Positions 7,989 to 16,565 of a stretch of DNA of 64,000 nucleotides are shown piece after piece. Origin of the DNA: CAVQBJ01 sp963710725 (lineage in GTDB: Bacteria; Actinomycetota; Thermoleophilia; Solirubrobacterales; Solirubrobacteraceae); NCBI GenBank assembly GCA_963710725.1, contig CAVQBJ010000008.1, positions 1,798,001 to 1,862,000 on the forward strand, in the 5' to 3' direction. Positions within the stretch are counted from its first letter, which is position 1; every line of letters begins with the position of its first letter. The notes beneath the pieces are model-generated. The model was not told where the DNA came from, ran no database searches, and saw only the letters and a program-made list of their open reading frames with translations. A program made the translations under genes and the position numbers.

Positions 7989-8707
7989 GATCCGGCCCGC
8001 TCCTCGATGAGCGTGAGGAAGGCGTCGCCGAGGTCCCGCTGCCCGGTGCGCTCCCGGAGCGCGTCGGGCGACGTCGTCGCGAGGAGCTCGCCGTCGCGTA
8101 GCAGCAGCAGCTCCTCGCAGCGGTCGGCCTCGTCCATCACGTGGCTGGACACGAGCAGCGTCACGCCGGCCGCCGCCAGCCGCCGGAACTGCGCCCACAG
8201 GTCGCGCCGCAGGACCGGGTCCAGTCCCACCGTCGGCTCGTCGAGCACGAGCACCTCCGGCTCGTTGAGCAGCGCCGTGCCGAGTGAGACTCGCGCCCGC
8301 TCGCCGCCCGACAGATTCGACACGACTTCGTCGGCATGCTCGGAGAGGGACACGGCGGCGATGACCTCGCCGATCCGGCGCTGGCCGACCTCGAGCACGC
8401 GCGCGAAGTAGCGAAGGTTCTCGTGCACGCTCAGATCGGCGTACACCGACGGCGCCTGCGTGACGTAGCCGACGCGCGCGCGCAGCGCGGCGCTGCCCGC
8501 CGGGCCGCCGAGCACGGTGACGGTGCCCGACTGGACGATCTGCACACCGACGATCGCGCGCATGAGCGTCGACTTACCGGAGCCGCTCGGCCCGAGCAGC
8601 CCGGTCACGGTGCCGCGCCGGACCGCGCAGCTGATCCCCCGCAGCACCGGCCGGCCGCCCCGCTGCACGACCAGATCGTCGATCTCGACCGCGGCGGCGG
8701 AGGCCAT
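7985..8707 (-). CDS. ABC transporter ATP-binding protein
   Basis: A complete 240-residue nucleotide-binding domain. Walker A is GPSGSGKST (residues 39-47), the Q-loop is around YVTQAP, the signature is LSGGE (about 131-135), Walker B is VLVLDEP (about 151-157) with the catalytic Glu, and the switch His is in SSHVMDE. This is the DrrA/CcmA-like subfamily that partners ABC-2 permeases. It overlaps the permease gene by four bases. The YmdB-like gene lies upstream on the same strand with 48 bases between, so all three may be one transcript. Confidence 0.92.
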   Translation of the reverse strand: MASAAAVEIDDLVVQRGGRPVLRGISCAVRRGTVTGLLGPSGSGKSTLMRAIVGVQIVQSGTVTVLGGPAGSAALRARVGYVTQAPSVYADLSVHENLRYFARVLEVGQRRIGEVIAAVSLSEHADEVVSNLSGGERARVSLGTALLNEPEVLVLDEPTVGLDPVLRRDLWAQFRRLAAAGVTLLVSSHVMDEADRCEELLLLRDGELLATTSPDALRERTGQRDLGDAFLTLIEERAGS

Positions 8708-8755
8708 CGCCCACTTATAGGGGTAGCCGAGGTCGGACCGCCGGGGGATGACCGG

Positions 8756-9529
8756 TCAGAGGCGTGTGATGCGTCGTGTCCGCCCGTGCTCGATCTCGAG
8801 CATGACCGCACCGAGCACGATCTCGCCGTCGGCGGGCCGGATCGGCGACTGCTCAATGGGCGGCACGCCGCGCAGGCGGTCGATGAACGCCTGCGGATGA
8901 AGCCCCTGGATGCCGTCGCGCGCGCCGGTCATCCCGACGTCGGACACGAGAGCGGTGCCGCTCGGGAGTACCCGCAGCTCGAGCGTCGGCTCGTGGGTAT
9001 GCGTCCCGAGCACGGCCGCCACCTCGCCGTCGAGCGCATGGGCGATCGCCTGCTTCTCGGCGACCGAAAGCGCGTGCATCTCAACGATCGTGACCGGCCC
9101 GCCGGGCAGGGCGACCCAGGCCGCGTACGGCTCGATCGCCATGTGGGCGAACGGCGGTGCGACCTCGAGCGCGAGCCGGTCGGCGAGGACGACGACGCGC
9201 ACGTCCTCACCGGCGGCGCTCACCGTCACGGCACCCCGACCGGGGACCGTCTCGGCCACGTTGAGCGGGCGCACGACACGCTCATGGGCGAGCACGGCCG
9301 CCACCTCGTCGCCGTCGAAGGCGTGGTTGCCGCCGGTGATCACGTCGGCGCCGGCGCCGAGGAGCGCCTCCACGGACTCGACGGTCATGCTCGCGCCGTC
9401 GGTGGCGGCGTTCTCCGCGTCGACGATCACGAGGTCGAGCGCGTGCTCGACCCGCAGCGCGGCGAGGCGCGCGCACAGCCAGCCGACGGCCCGAGGCCCC
9501 ACGACGTCGCCCACGAACAGAACGCGCAC
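8756..9529 (-). CDS. YmdB-like metallophosphoesterase (TIGR00282 family)
   Basis: The 257-residue protein matches the YmdB/TIGR00282 family in order: LFVGDVVG at the N-terminus (metal-binding Asp), DAENAA, GGNHAFD (Asn-His pair), a central IVEMHA, and GTHTHEPT near residue 185. These residues form the di-metal centre of calcineurin-like phosphoesterases. In Bacillus YmdB cleaves 2',3'-cyclic nucleotides and affects biofilm genes; the role here is inferred. The frame is open far upstream, but GTG 9529 begins exactly at the first beta strand. Confidence 0.9.
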   Translation of the reverse strand: MRVLFVGDVVGPRAVGWLCARLAALRVEHALDLVIVDAENAATDGASMTVESVEALLGAGADVITGGNHAFDGDEVAAVLAHERVVRPLNVAETVPGRGAVTVSAAGEDVRVVVLADRLALEVAPPFAHMAIEPYAAWVALPGGPVTIVEMHALSVAEKQAIAHALDGEVAAVLGTHTHEPTLELRVLPSGTALVSDVGMTGARDGIQGLHPQAFIDRLRGVPPIEQSPIRPADGEIVLGAVMLEIEHGRTRRITRL

Positions 9530-9574
9530 CACGGCAGTGTGCAACGAAGTGGCGGCTCGGGTGTTACAGGTCGG

Positions 9575-10309
9575 GTGAGCCGTGCCGGCATCGTCCTCGC
9601 CGCCGCCGTCGCCGTCGCCGTCGCCGTCGTGGCTGAGGCGACGCCGGCGCGGGCGGCGACGCCGCGCTGCATCGTGCGCGCGCACGCCATCGTTTCGCTG
9701 CGCCACTCGCGGGTGGTCTCCACGAGCGGCGCGCTCGTCGTGTACCGCGTGCGCGGCTCGACGCGGGACACCTACTGGACGTGCCTGCGCGGCCGCGCGA
9801 CGCGCGGGCTCGTCGGGTTCGACGACGGCTATCAGTCGACGAACAGCGAATACGGCCCGACCACGACCGTCAATGTGATCAGGCTTGCCGGCAACTGGGT
9901 CCTGGCCACTCTGGAGACCGGGAACGACACCTATTCGGCCTGCACCAAGTACTCCTCGGGCTGCAGCGGCCCGGACGACACGCTCGAGGCCGTCGACGCT
10001 GCGACGGGCGCGCGCGGTGTCATCGCGCACATCATTCTCTACTGGACCAGCCCCGCCGGCGCACAGATCGAGACGCGCTGGCTGCGGACCGCCGTCTCGC
10101 CGGTGGGCGCGGTGGCGTGGCTGACGAGAACGACGGCGGCTTCGTCGACCGAGTCCCTCGAGGGCTGCCTGATCGGTGGCTCCGCGTCGCTGACGTGCGC
10201 GCCGACGCTGCTCGCCCAGGGCGACATCGATCCGAGCTCGCTCGCCTTCAGCGGGGCGACACTCAGCTGGACGCTCGGCGGCCAGCCCGCGTCGGCGACG
10301 ATCCCCTGA
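9575..10309 (+). CDS. Secreted protein of unknown function
   Basis: This 244-residue product starts at GTG 9575 with a Sec signal peptide: Arg near the start, then a long Ala/Val core (about residues 6-22) and cleavage after ARA. The mature part has Cys residues at regular places (PRCIV, WTCLR, SACTKYSSGCSG, EGCLIG, LTCAP) that could form disulfides, and a mainly beta character. I do not recognise a family. It diverges from the YmdB-like gene with 45 bases between, and its last 47 bases overlap a doubtful antisense ORF. Confidence 0.72.
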   Translation: MSRAGIVLAAAVAVAVAVVAEATPARAATPRCIVRAHAIVSLRHSRVVSTSGALVVYRVRGSTRDTYWTCLRGRATRGLVGFDDGYQSTNSEYGPTTTVNVIRLAGNWVLATLETGNDTYSACTKYSSGCSGPDDTLEAVDAATGARGVIAHIILYWTSPAGAQIETRWLRTAVSPVGAVAWLTRTTAASSTESLEGCLIGGSASLTCAPTLLAQGDIDPSSLAFSGATLSWTLGGQPASATIP

Positions 10310-10433
10310 CGCTCGGCCCCGATCTCGCCGTCTCGACGAGGTCGGCCACCAGGCCGGCGATGGCGATCGCCGCCCGCCCGTCGAGGTCCTGCGCGAGCCC
10401 CGGCGCCTCGGCCGGCGGCGCGTCCCAGCTCAT
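10263..10433 (-). CDS. Small protein, second of a coupled pair (doubtful)
   Basis: ATG 10433 overlaps the TGA of the preceding small gene as ATGA, the usual coupled configuration. The 56-residue product has an amphipathic helix (about residues 14-38: GLAQDLDGRAAIAIAGLVAD) followed by a basic tail. Its 3' end overlaps the tail of the secreted-protein gene on the other strand by 47 bases, which lowers confidence. Function unknown. Confidence 0.38.
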   Translation of the reverse strand: MSWDAPPAEAPGLAQDLDGRAAIAIAGLVADLVETARSGPSVRGSSPTRAGRRASS

Positions 10434-10687
10434 CGGTCGCCGGCCGCCGCGAGCCGCATCCGCGCGGCGGCGCCGGTGACCATCGGTGGCTCGGCGGGAC
10501 ACCGCGCAACGAGTGCGTCGCGCCACGCAGCGCGCCGATACTGGTCCTCGCGTGAGAGCGGATGGCCGATCGCATCGAGCGTGGCCAGCCAGGCGAGCGC
10601 ATCGGCGTGGTCGCCCCGCGCCGCCGCCGCGCGAGCCCACGACAGCGTCTGCGCGACGGCCGCGCGGTGCGCCTTCGAGTCGCTCAT
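10430..10687 (-). CDS. Small helical protein, TPR-like
   Basis: This 85-residue protein starts with ATG 10687 directly behind a GGAGG. The sequence WARAAAARGDHADALAWL followed by LDAIG reads like a single helix-turn-helix TPR-type repeat: small residues at the packing positions and Gly between helices. It couples by ATGA to the next small ORF. The frame stays open upstream, but the added residues are compositionally poor. No function can be named. Confidence 0.6.
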   Translation of the reverse strand: MSDSKAHRAAVAQTLSWARAAAARGDHADALAWLATLDAIGHPLSREDQYRRAAWRDALVARCPAEPPMVTGAAARMRLAAAGDR

Positions 10688-10898
10688 CCTCCGAGCCCAA
10701 GGTGGGTCATGCCCAGCACCCCTCGTGAATTGGCACCCGCGCGACGGTAGTACCACGGCGCGGCCAGGGAGCGTGCGATGTTCGGAATGCGACGTCATGT
10801 GGCTGACATACGCACGCGTGCTCCCGGCGAACGCGGAGACGGTGGCGGCCGTCGAGCGGGCTTGCGGCCGGCAAGGAGCGGACTAGACTCCGAGCGGG

Positions 10899-11888
10899 AT
10901 GGCTGGAACCCGCCTTCTCGCGCATGACGCGGACCTCCTCGCGGAGGTGACGGATCCGGCGCGCCGCCGCGCGGCGATCGAGGCGGTCGTCGTCGACGAG
11001 CTGAGCCTCGGGTCGGGAGACCAGCTCGACGTCAGCTCGCTGACGCAGCGGGGGAGTCTCGGGGCCCTCGTCGTGTCCGGGTTCCTGTGCCGCGAGATCA
11101 CGATCACCGGCCGGGTCTCCGCCGATCTCGCCGGTCCCGAGGATCTGCTCTCCACGACGCACCTGGAGCCCTCGGGTGGGCTGTTCTCCTACGCCGTCGC
11201 GTCGACCGCCCTCGGTCCCACCCGGCTCGCCCTGCTCGACCATGCCTTCTGCGAGCGCGTCGGGCCGTGGCCCGAGGTGATGTGCGCGCTCGTGGAGCGC
11301 GCGCGACGTCCCGGGGACCGGGCGGCGCTCGGCCGCGCGATCGCCCGATCCTCCACCGTCGAGGTGAGACTGCTGATGTCGCTGTGGCATTGGGCGTCCT
11401 CGTGGTCGTCGGTGGGCTCCGACGGCGTGCGGCTCGCGGTGCCGCTCAGCCACGAGCGCCTGGCCCGCCTGATCGGCGCCGCGCGCCCGACGGTCACGAC
11501 GGCGATCGGCCGCCTTCGCCAGGCGGGGTACCTCGACCAGCGGCGCAACGGCCGGTGGCTGTTGCTGAGCCCGCAGCACGGGGCCCTGGCGCCCGGTGAG
11601 AAGAACCCTCTCGACACGGCGCAGTTCCGCGCCCCGCCGAGCCTGAACGGCCGAGCGCACGTGCGAAGCCCGTGGGACCTGCGCTCGACGAAGCGCGGTG
11701 ACGTATACACCCGACTCGCCGAGCAGCGCGAGCTCCTGCGCGTGGCGGCCGATCGTCACGTAGCGCAGCTGGTGGCGCTGCGCGAGCGGTCGAACAACCT
11801 GCGTGCGACGGCCGAGCTCTCCGAGCTCGCCCGCCAGGCGCGTGATTGGCCCGACGAGTCGCGAGACGACGAACTGCACGCGGTATAG
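10899..11888 (+). CDS. Crp/Fnr-like transcriptional regulator with long C-terminal extension
   Basis: This 329-residue protein has an N-terminal cyclic-nucleotide-binding-like beta domain lacking clear ligand-phosphate residues, a dimer helix at about 145-170 (STVEVRLLMSLWHWA), then a winged helix with LSHERLARLIGAARPTVT as recognition helix-turn-helix (about 188-206). About 90 extra residues follow, ending in a helical REL/ALRE segment, more than ordinary Crp proteins carry. It lies eight bases ahead of the cheB-like gene in a three-gene operon, so it probably regulates or responds with that methylation pair. Confidence 0.85.
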   Translation: MAGTRLLAHDADLLAEVTDPARRRAAIEAVVVDELSLGSGDQLDVSSLTQRGSLGALVVSGFLCREITITGRVSADLAGPEDLLSTTHLEPSGGLFSYAVASTALGPTRLALLDHAFCERVGPWPEVMCALVERARRPGDRAALGRAIARSSTVEVRLLMSLWHWASSWSSVGSDGVRLAVPLSHERLARLIGAARPTVTTAIGRLRQAGYLDQRRNGRWLLLSPQHGALAPGEKNPLDTAQFRAPPSLNGRAHVRSPWDLRSTKRGDVYTRLAEQRELLRVAADRHVAQLVALRERSNNLRATAELSELARQARDWPDESRDDELHAV

Positions 11889-11896
11889 CGGGGACG

Positions 11897-12964
11897 ATGG
11901 CACGCCAGGCGGCCGCGCACGCGGACACCCACGGCTCGCGGGAGCACGCCGCCGGGGTCTTCATCGGCGGGTCGGCCGGCGGCATCGAAGCGCTCGCCGA
12001 GCTGCTGTCGCGACTGTCGCCGGATCTCGCCGCGCCGGTGCTCGTGGTCCTGCACGTCGGCACGAGCGGCATGAGCCTGCTGCCGGCGATCCTCGACCGG
12101 GTCGGCAGCATGCACGCTCTCACTCCGGCCAGCGGCGAGTCGCTGCGCAACGGAGTCATATACGTTGCCCCCCGTGGCCAGCACATGCTCGTGGAGGGCG
12201 GGCACGTCGTGCTCAACGAGGGTCCGACCGAGCACGGTCTGCGTCCGGCGATCGATCCGCTGTTTCGCAGCGCGGCGCGGTCGTACGGGGCCAGGGCGAT
12301 CGGCGTGATCGTCTCGGGGATGCTCGACGACGGCACCGCCGGGCTCGGCGAGATCCGCGCCCGCGGCGGGTGGGCGCTCGTGCAACAGCCCTCCGAGGCG
12401 GCGTTCCCGAGCATGCCCGAGAGCGCGATCGCCGCCGTCGACGTCGACTTCGTGCTCCCGGCCGCCGAGCTGGCTAATCGAATCGAGGAGCTCGCGAGCG
12501 CGCCGACGATCCGCGATCCGGAAGCCGCGCCGGCCCGGCGCCCGGCGGACGATCCGTTCCTCGCCGAGGGAGACGGACCGGCGCCGCGCGGCATGCGGAC
12601 GGACATCACCTGCCCGGTCTGCGGGGGGGTCCTGTGGGAGGAGCGCGAGCGCCGGCTGACGATGTACCGCTGCCGCTCGGGACACGCCTACACCGCGAAC
12701 AGCCTGCTCGCCGCCCAGGGCGAGGGGCTCGACAACGCGGTCTGGCGGCCGATCCGCATCCTGACCGAGCGCGGCGCGCTGCTCCGCCGTCTCGGAGCGC
12801 GCGCGTCCCAGGAAGGGCGCGAGCGCTCGGCCCAGTGGTTCGGTCAGCAGGCCGACGAGGCGCTGCGGCGGGCCGCGGAGATGCGCCGTGCCGCGGACAC
12901 GGACGGCGATCGGCGGACGGCCACCCAGCCGAGCGAGACCCGGGCGATCGAGGCCGACGAATGA
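11897..12964 (+). CDS. CheB-type methylesterase without receiver domain, with Zn-ribbon-like C-terminus
   Basis: This is a 355-residue protein. Residues 18-205 are a CheB catalytic domain: GGSAGG with the nucleophilic Ser, the LHVG/His strand, and GMLDDGTAG with the catalytic Asp. No N-terminal receiver domain is present. Residues about 235-290 have a four-residue metal-site pattern, CPVCGG then C-x5-H (RCRSGHAY), a ribbon seen in stand-alone CheB proteins. It overlaps the cheR-like gene by ATGA. The pair probably sets reversible methylation in a sensory pathway; no receptor or CheA is in the window. Confidence 0.9.
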   Translation: MARQAAAHADTHGSREHAAGVFIGGSAGGIEALAELLSRLSPDLAAPVLVVLHVGTSGMSLLPAILDRVGSMHALTPASGESLRNGVIYVAPRGQHMLVEGGHVVLNEGPTEHGLRPAIDPLFRSAARSYGARAIGVIVSGMLDDGTAGLGEIRARGGWALVQQPSEAAFPSMPESAIAAVDVDFVLPAAELANRIEELASAPTIRDPEAAPARRPADDPFLAEGDGPAPRGMRTDITCPVCGGVLWEERERRLTMYRCRSGHAYTANSLLAAQGEGLDNAVWRPIRILTERGALLRRLGARASQEGRERSAQWFGQQADEALRRAAEMRRAADTDGDRRTATQPSETRAIEADE

Positions 12965-14835
12965 GCCGGCCCGTGGCCGAGGGGCAAGCGAGCGAGACCG
13001 AGCGGTTCGAGGCGCTGCTCGCCTACGTCCGTGACCATCGCGGCTTCGACTTCACCGGCTACAAGCGGGCGAGCCTGCGCCGCCGCGTGGGCAAGCGGAT
13101 GGAGGCGCTCGGGATCGGCGAGTTCCAGGACTACGTCGACCAGCTCGAGGCCTCGCCGGAGGAGTTCGACGAGCTGTTCGCGACGATCCTCATCAATGTC
13201 TCGTCGTTCTTTCGCGACAAGCTCGTGTGGGACTACCTTGCGGAGCAGACGATCCCGGCGATCATCGCCGCCAAGTCCGCGCGCGAGCCGATCCGGGTCT
13301 GGTCAGCGGGGTGCGCCACCGGCGAGGAGCCGTACACGATCGCGATGCTGCTGGCCGAGGCGCTCGGTGAACAGGCCTACCGCGAGCGGGTCAAGATCTT
13401 CGCGACCGACGTGGACCCCGACGCCGTCGCGCGAGCGCGCCAGGGCATCTACAACCCCAAGCAGATCGAGCCCGTCCCGGAGGCATTGCGGGGGCGGTAC
13501 TTCGAGCCGGTCAACGGTCACTTCAGCCTGATCAAGGACCTGCGCCGCTCGGTCATCTTCGGGGTGAACGACCTCATCGGCGACGCCCCGATCTCGCGTC
13601 TGGACCTGCTCACCTGTCGCAACACGCTCATCTACTTCAACTCGGAGACCCAGTCGGGGGTGATGCGGCGGCTGCACGTCGCCCTCGCCGACGACGGGGT
13701 CCTCGTGCTCGGGCGGTCCGAGCTGCTGCTCAGCTTCGCGGAGGGCTTCACGCCGGTCGACCTCCCGCTGAGGGTCTTCCGCAAGGTCGTCGTCCCACGC
13801 ATCCGTGAGCCCCTGCAGGTGCTGGCCGGCCAGGTCCTGGCACGGCCCCAGCCCGAGATCCCCGACACCGTGCTCGAGGCGTTCCGGGTGAGCCCGGTCG
13901 CACAGCTCGTGCTCGACGTCGGCAACGTGGTGATGATGGGCAACGAGCCGCTGCGGGCGCTGTTCGGCATCGGCGAGCGCGAGGTCGGCTCGAACCTGAA
14001 GGATCTCGAGCTGTCCTATCGCCCGTTCGAGCTGCGCTCGCTCATCGACCAGGCGAGCGAGCAGGACGAGCCGGTGTCGGGCGGCGAGGTGTCGTGGTTC
14101 GGACGCGACGGCACCGAGCACCATCTCGAGGTCGAGGTCGCGGCGCTGCGCAACGAGGGCCAGCGCACCGGCACGAGCATCGCCTTCCACGACGTGACCC
14201 GGTACGTGACGATGACCGACGAGCTCGGTCGATCCAAGCAGGAGCTCGAGAACGCCTACGAGGAGCTGCAATCGACGGTCGAGGAGCTCGAGACGACCAA
14301 CGAGGAGCTGCAATCGACCAACGAGGAGCTCGAGACGACCAACGAGGAGCTCCAGTCCTCGAACGAGGAGCTCGAGACGATGAACGAGGAGCTCCAGTCC
14401 TCGAACGAGGAGCTCGAGACGATGAACGAGGAGCTGCGACTGCGCACCGGCGAGCTCAACCGCGCGACGGTGCTCGTCGAGTCGATGCTCGCGAGCCTCG
14501 GCGTCGGGGTCGCCGTCGTCGACCGCGACCTGCGGGTGCAGATGTGGAACGAGCGAGCGAAGGAGCTGTGGGGCGTCGACATCGATGACGTGCGCGGTCG
14601 GCACCTGTTCAACCTCGACATCGGCCTTCCCGTCGCCGAGCTGCGCGAGGCATTGCTCGCGAGCGTGGCCGGCGCCGCGACCAAGGAGCAGCACCTGGAC
14701 GCCCGCGACCGCCGCGGTCGCGACGTCGTCTGCCGGGTGAGGACGGCGCCGCTGGCCGACGTCAGTGGCGCCGTCGCGGGAGCGATCGTGATGATGGACG
14801 TCGCCGAGCGGCGCGGCGGCGCGAACGCCGGGTAA
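12961..14835 (+). CDS. CheR-type methyltransferase fused to PAS domains and a coiled coil
   Basis: This is a 624-residue protein. Residues 12-280 are a CheR methyltransferase: a helical N-domain (RRRVGKRM), the SAM-binding motif SAGCATGEEPY and the CRNTLIYF motif. A PAS domain covers about 300-415. Residues about 420-498 are a striking near-perfect tandem of NEEL-containing heptads (alternating ELET and ELQS units) forming a long parallel coiled coil. A second PAS follows (about 505-620, AVVDRDLRVQMWNERA). CheR-PAS proteins often carry a histidine kinase after this coil; here none does. ATG 12961 overlaps the cheB stop. Confidence 0.92.
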   Translation: MSRPVAEGQASETERFEALLAYVRDHRGFDFTGYKRASLRRRVGKRMEALGIGEFQDYVDQLEASPEEFDELFATILINVSSFFRDKLVWDYLAEQTIPAIIAAKSAREPIRVWSAGCATGEEPYTIAMLLAEALGEQAYRERVKIFATDVDPDAVARARQGIYNPKQIEPVPEALRGRYFEPVNGHFSLIKDLRRSVIFGVNDLIGDAPISRLDLLTCRNTLIYFNSETQSGVMRRLHVALADDGVLVLGRSELLLSFAEGFTPVDLPLRVFRKVVVPRIREPLQVLAGQVLARPQPEIPDTVLEAFRVSPVAQLVLDVGNVVMMGNEPLRALFGIGEREVGSNLKDLELSYRPFELRSLIDQASEQDEPVSGGEVSWFGRDGTEHHLEVEVAALRNEGQRTGTSIAFHDVTRYVTMTDELGRSKQELENAYEELQSTVEELETTNEELQSTNEELETTNEELQSSNEELETMNEELQSSNEELETMNEELRLRTGELNRATVLVESMLASLGVGVAVVDRDLRVQMWNERAKELWGVDIDDVRGRHLFNLDIGLPVAELREALLASVAGAATKEQHLDARDRRGRDVVCRVRTAPLADVSGAVAGAIVMMDVAERRGGANAG

Positions 14836-15198
14836 CTACGCCTCCTCCTCGTCGCGCTCGGGCTCGGCATCCCGGGCGGCCTCGCGCTGCGAGGCGTTCG
14901 TCTCCCGGTCGATCTGCGCCTGCTGGCGGCGCTCGGATTCGTGCTCGCGCCCGGTGTGCTCCTCGGCGCGCGCGAGGCGCTCGCGCTCGCGCTCCGCGCC
15001 GGTTCCCTCGCGCTCGTCGGCAGCGGACTCACGTTCGTCGGCAGCGGACTCGCGTTCGTCCGCGAGGCGCTCGCGCTCGTCGGCGGCGGACTCGCGCTGA
15101 TCGGCCAGGCGATCGCGTCGGTCGGCCACGCGACCGCGCTCGAGCAGTCTCTGCTCGTGCTCGGCCGGCTCATCGGGGATGGGCGGTTCGTCGGGCAA
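14836..15198 (-). CDS. Low-complexity coiled-coil protein with ADERE repeats
   Basis: The 120-residue product is almost wholly charged. Its centre (about residues 25-70) repeats a seven-residue unit, (S/R)AADERE or RLADERE, at least five times, with related units on each side. Such repeats occur next to PAS, GGDEF or response-regulator proteins in actinobacteria and are expected to be a long single helix or coiled coil. The gene ends one base from the stop of the CheR-type gene on the other strand. Third-position GC and absence of stops match its neighbours; function unknown. Confidence 0.7.
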   Translation of the reverse strand: MPDEPPIPDEPAEHEQRLLERGRVADRRDRLADQRESAADERERLADERESAADERESAADEREGTGAERERERLARAEEHTGREHESERRQQAQIDRETNASQREAARDAEPERDEEEA

Positions 15199-15204
15199 TC
15201 GCGC

Positions 15205-15441
15205 TCACCATGGCACGGAGCCGTGACGGCTCATGAACGCTCCGGTCGGGCCACCGGGGCCGATGCCTGCCGGTCTGACGATGTCGGCGGTTCCCTCCTG
15301 CACCGTCTGCGTGGCCTGGCCGTTGAGGTGGGCGTCTGCCACGGTGGTGAGCGTGACCGTCACCGCTCCATCATAAGATCCGGGCGGGGAGTGCGTGGGG
15401 GCGTCAGGCGGGAGATGTGCGCCCCTTGCACGTCGCTTCAT
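15205..15441 (-). CDS. Small hypothetical protein
   Basis: This 78-residue ORF has a well-placed AGGAGG four bases before ATG 15441, inside the last 38 bases of the DUF1003 gene. A later GTG at 15365 is an alternative start and would begin the more protein-like part, VTVTLTTVADAHLNG. No family is recognised. Position immediately behind DUF1003 suggests co-transcription if real. Confidence 0.38.
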   Translation of the reverse strand: MKRRARGAHLPPDAPTHSPPGSYDGAVTVTLTTVADAHLNGQATQTVQEGTADIVRPAGIGPGGPTGAFMSRHGSVPW

Positions 15442-15949
15442 GGACCTCCTGGGTGAGGGTGCTCAGTCGCTCGCTGAGCGTATGGATCTGCTCGGTGAGG
15501 TCGGTGTTCTTGGTGAGCAGGTCGGTCTGGAACTGTGCGAGCTCGTCCCGATGCTTTGCCGCGGCCTCCTCGTTGGCCTTGTCGGTCCTGGTCTGGGCCT
15601 TCTGGGCGATGATGACCAACGCGCCGGTGTAGAACGCAACCCCGGAGAAGATCAGGTTCAACAGGATCCACGGCTCGGGGTCGAACTGGCCGCCGTGTTC
15701 CACTGCCTTGATCGTGGTGCTGGCGTAGTGCACCGCGCCGTTGGCGAAGATCCAGGCCAGGATGATCAGTGAGCCGATGAGGACGAACTGCACCGTGCCC
15801 ATGCCCGAAGCGACGTTCTCGGCCACACGCTCCATGAAGCTACTTCCACCGGCATAGGGCGACGGGTGCTTGCCGCTCCGTCGGTAGTGCGTGTGGTGAC
15901 GCAGAGGATCGGTCAGGTCCGGCTTCTCCTGTTCGTGCGCCGCGGCCAT
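15404..15949 (-). CDS. DUF1003 membrane protein
   Basis: This 181-residue protein matches DUF1003: a soluble N-terminus, two membrane helices (about residues 52-72 and 92-113), the conserved WILLNLIFS boundary, and a C-terminal coiled coil. The coil is rich in Gln and Glu (DELAQFQTDLL, LTEQIHTLSERL). The family is conserved in bacteria and of unknown function, sometimes linked to cyclic-nucleotide or metal transport genes. ATG 15949 follows an upstream AGGA. The final bases overlap a possible small downstream ORF. Confidence 0.9.
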   Translation of the reverse strand: MAAAHEQEKPDLTDPLRHHTHYRRSGKHPSPYAGGSSFMERVAENVASGMGTVQFVLIGSLIILAWIFANGAVHYASTTIKAVEHGGQFDPEPWILLNLIFSGVAFYTGALVIIAQKAQTRTDKANEEAAAKHRDELAQFQTDLLTKNTDLTEQIHTLSERLSTLTQEVHEATCKGRTSPA

Positions 15950-16079
15950 TCTTGGTTCCTCTCGCTCGCGTTAGATAGTGCCCAGCACGAGCGGGACCGT
16001 AGCTGGCGCGGTGGCGTCAACACTGCGCACGGGCCTACGGTCCGTTGGACGACGGGCGACGCGGCCGCTCGATCGCGGA

Positions 16080-16511
16080 TCAAGACGGTGGCCGCCACCC
16101 TCTGGCCAGGGTCGTTTGGCCCACCTCGATCAGGTAGCCGTCGGGATCACGGATGTAGCAGCGCATCTCGGTCGCGTGCTTCTTCGGCGGCGTGAGGAAT
16201 TGGGCGCCTCGCTCGCTCCACTCGGCGTACACCGCTTGAATGTCCGCAACGCGGAGGTTGAGGAAGCTGCTCACCCGATCCGGGTCGGGCGGCGTCTCCA
16301 GCGTGACGGTCGGCTTGTCGTCGGTCGGACCTCCTCCGACGTTGATGATGATCCAGCTGTTGGCGAGCGCTACGTACGTCACCTCGTCATTCGCCTCGCC
16401 TGAGATGACGGTCCTGCCGCCGAGTACTTCGGTGTAGAAGCGACGGGAACGCTCGACGTCATCTGAAACGATGAAATGGGCCATGACCATCTCCTGGTCG
16501 GTGGTGCTCAT
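16080..16511 (-). CDS. VOC family protein (glyoxalase-like)
   Basis: A single VOC domain of 143 residues. It starts with HFIVSDDVERSRRFYTEVLGG, has central beta strands, and ends with RCYIRDPDGYLIEVGQT, where the terminal Glu is the expected metal ligand. GGAGG lies five bases before ATG 16511, which is preferred to an upstream in-frame start at 16541. It is the last gene of a minus-strand run: epoxide hydrolase, redoxin, nitronate monooxygenase-like, VOC. The run suggests detoxification of reactive organics. Confidence 0.9.
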   Translation of the reverse strand: MSTTDQEMVMAHFIVSDDVERSRRFYTEVLGGRTVISGEANDEVTYVALANSWIIINVGGGPTDDKPTVTLETPPDPDRVSSFLNLRVADIQAVYAEWSERGAQFLTPPKKHATEMRCYIRDPDGYLIEVGQTTLARGWRPPS

Positions 16512-16565
16512 GCTGACCTCCGTTGCGGGAACTGATTCCATGGTCGTGCCTGACGCTGGCTTCGG

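Noticed and set aside
8336..9574. N-terminal extension of the secreted protein at 9575
   Set aside because: The open frame runs antisense through the YmdB-like and ABC genes. The Sec signal begins right at GTG 9575.
14270..14440. Near-perfect tandem DNA repeats
   Set aside because: They are the codons of the CheR coiled coil, not a separate repeat element.
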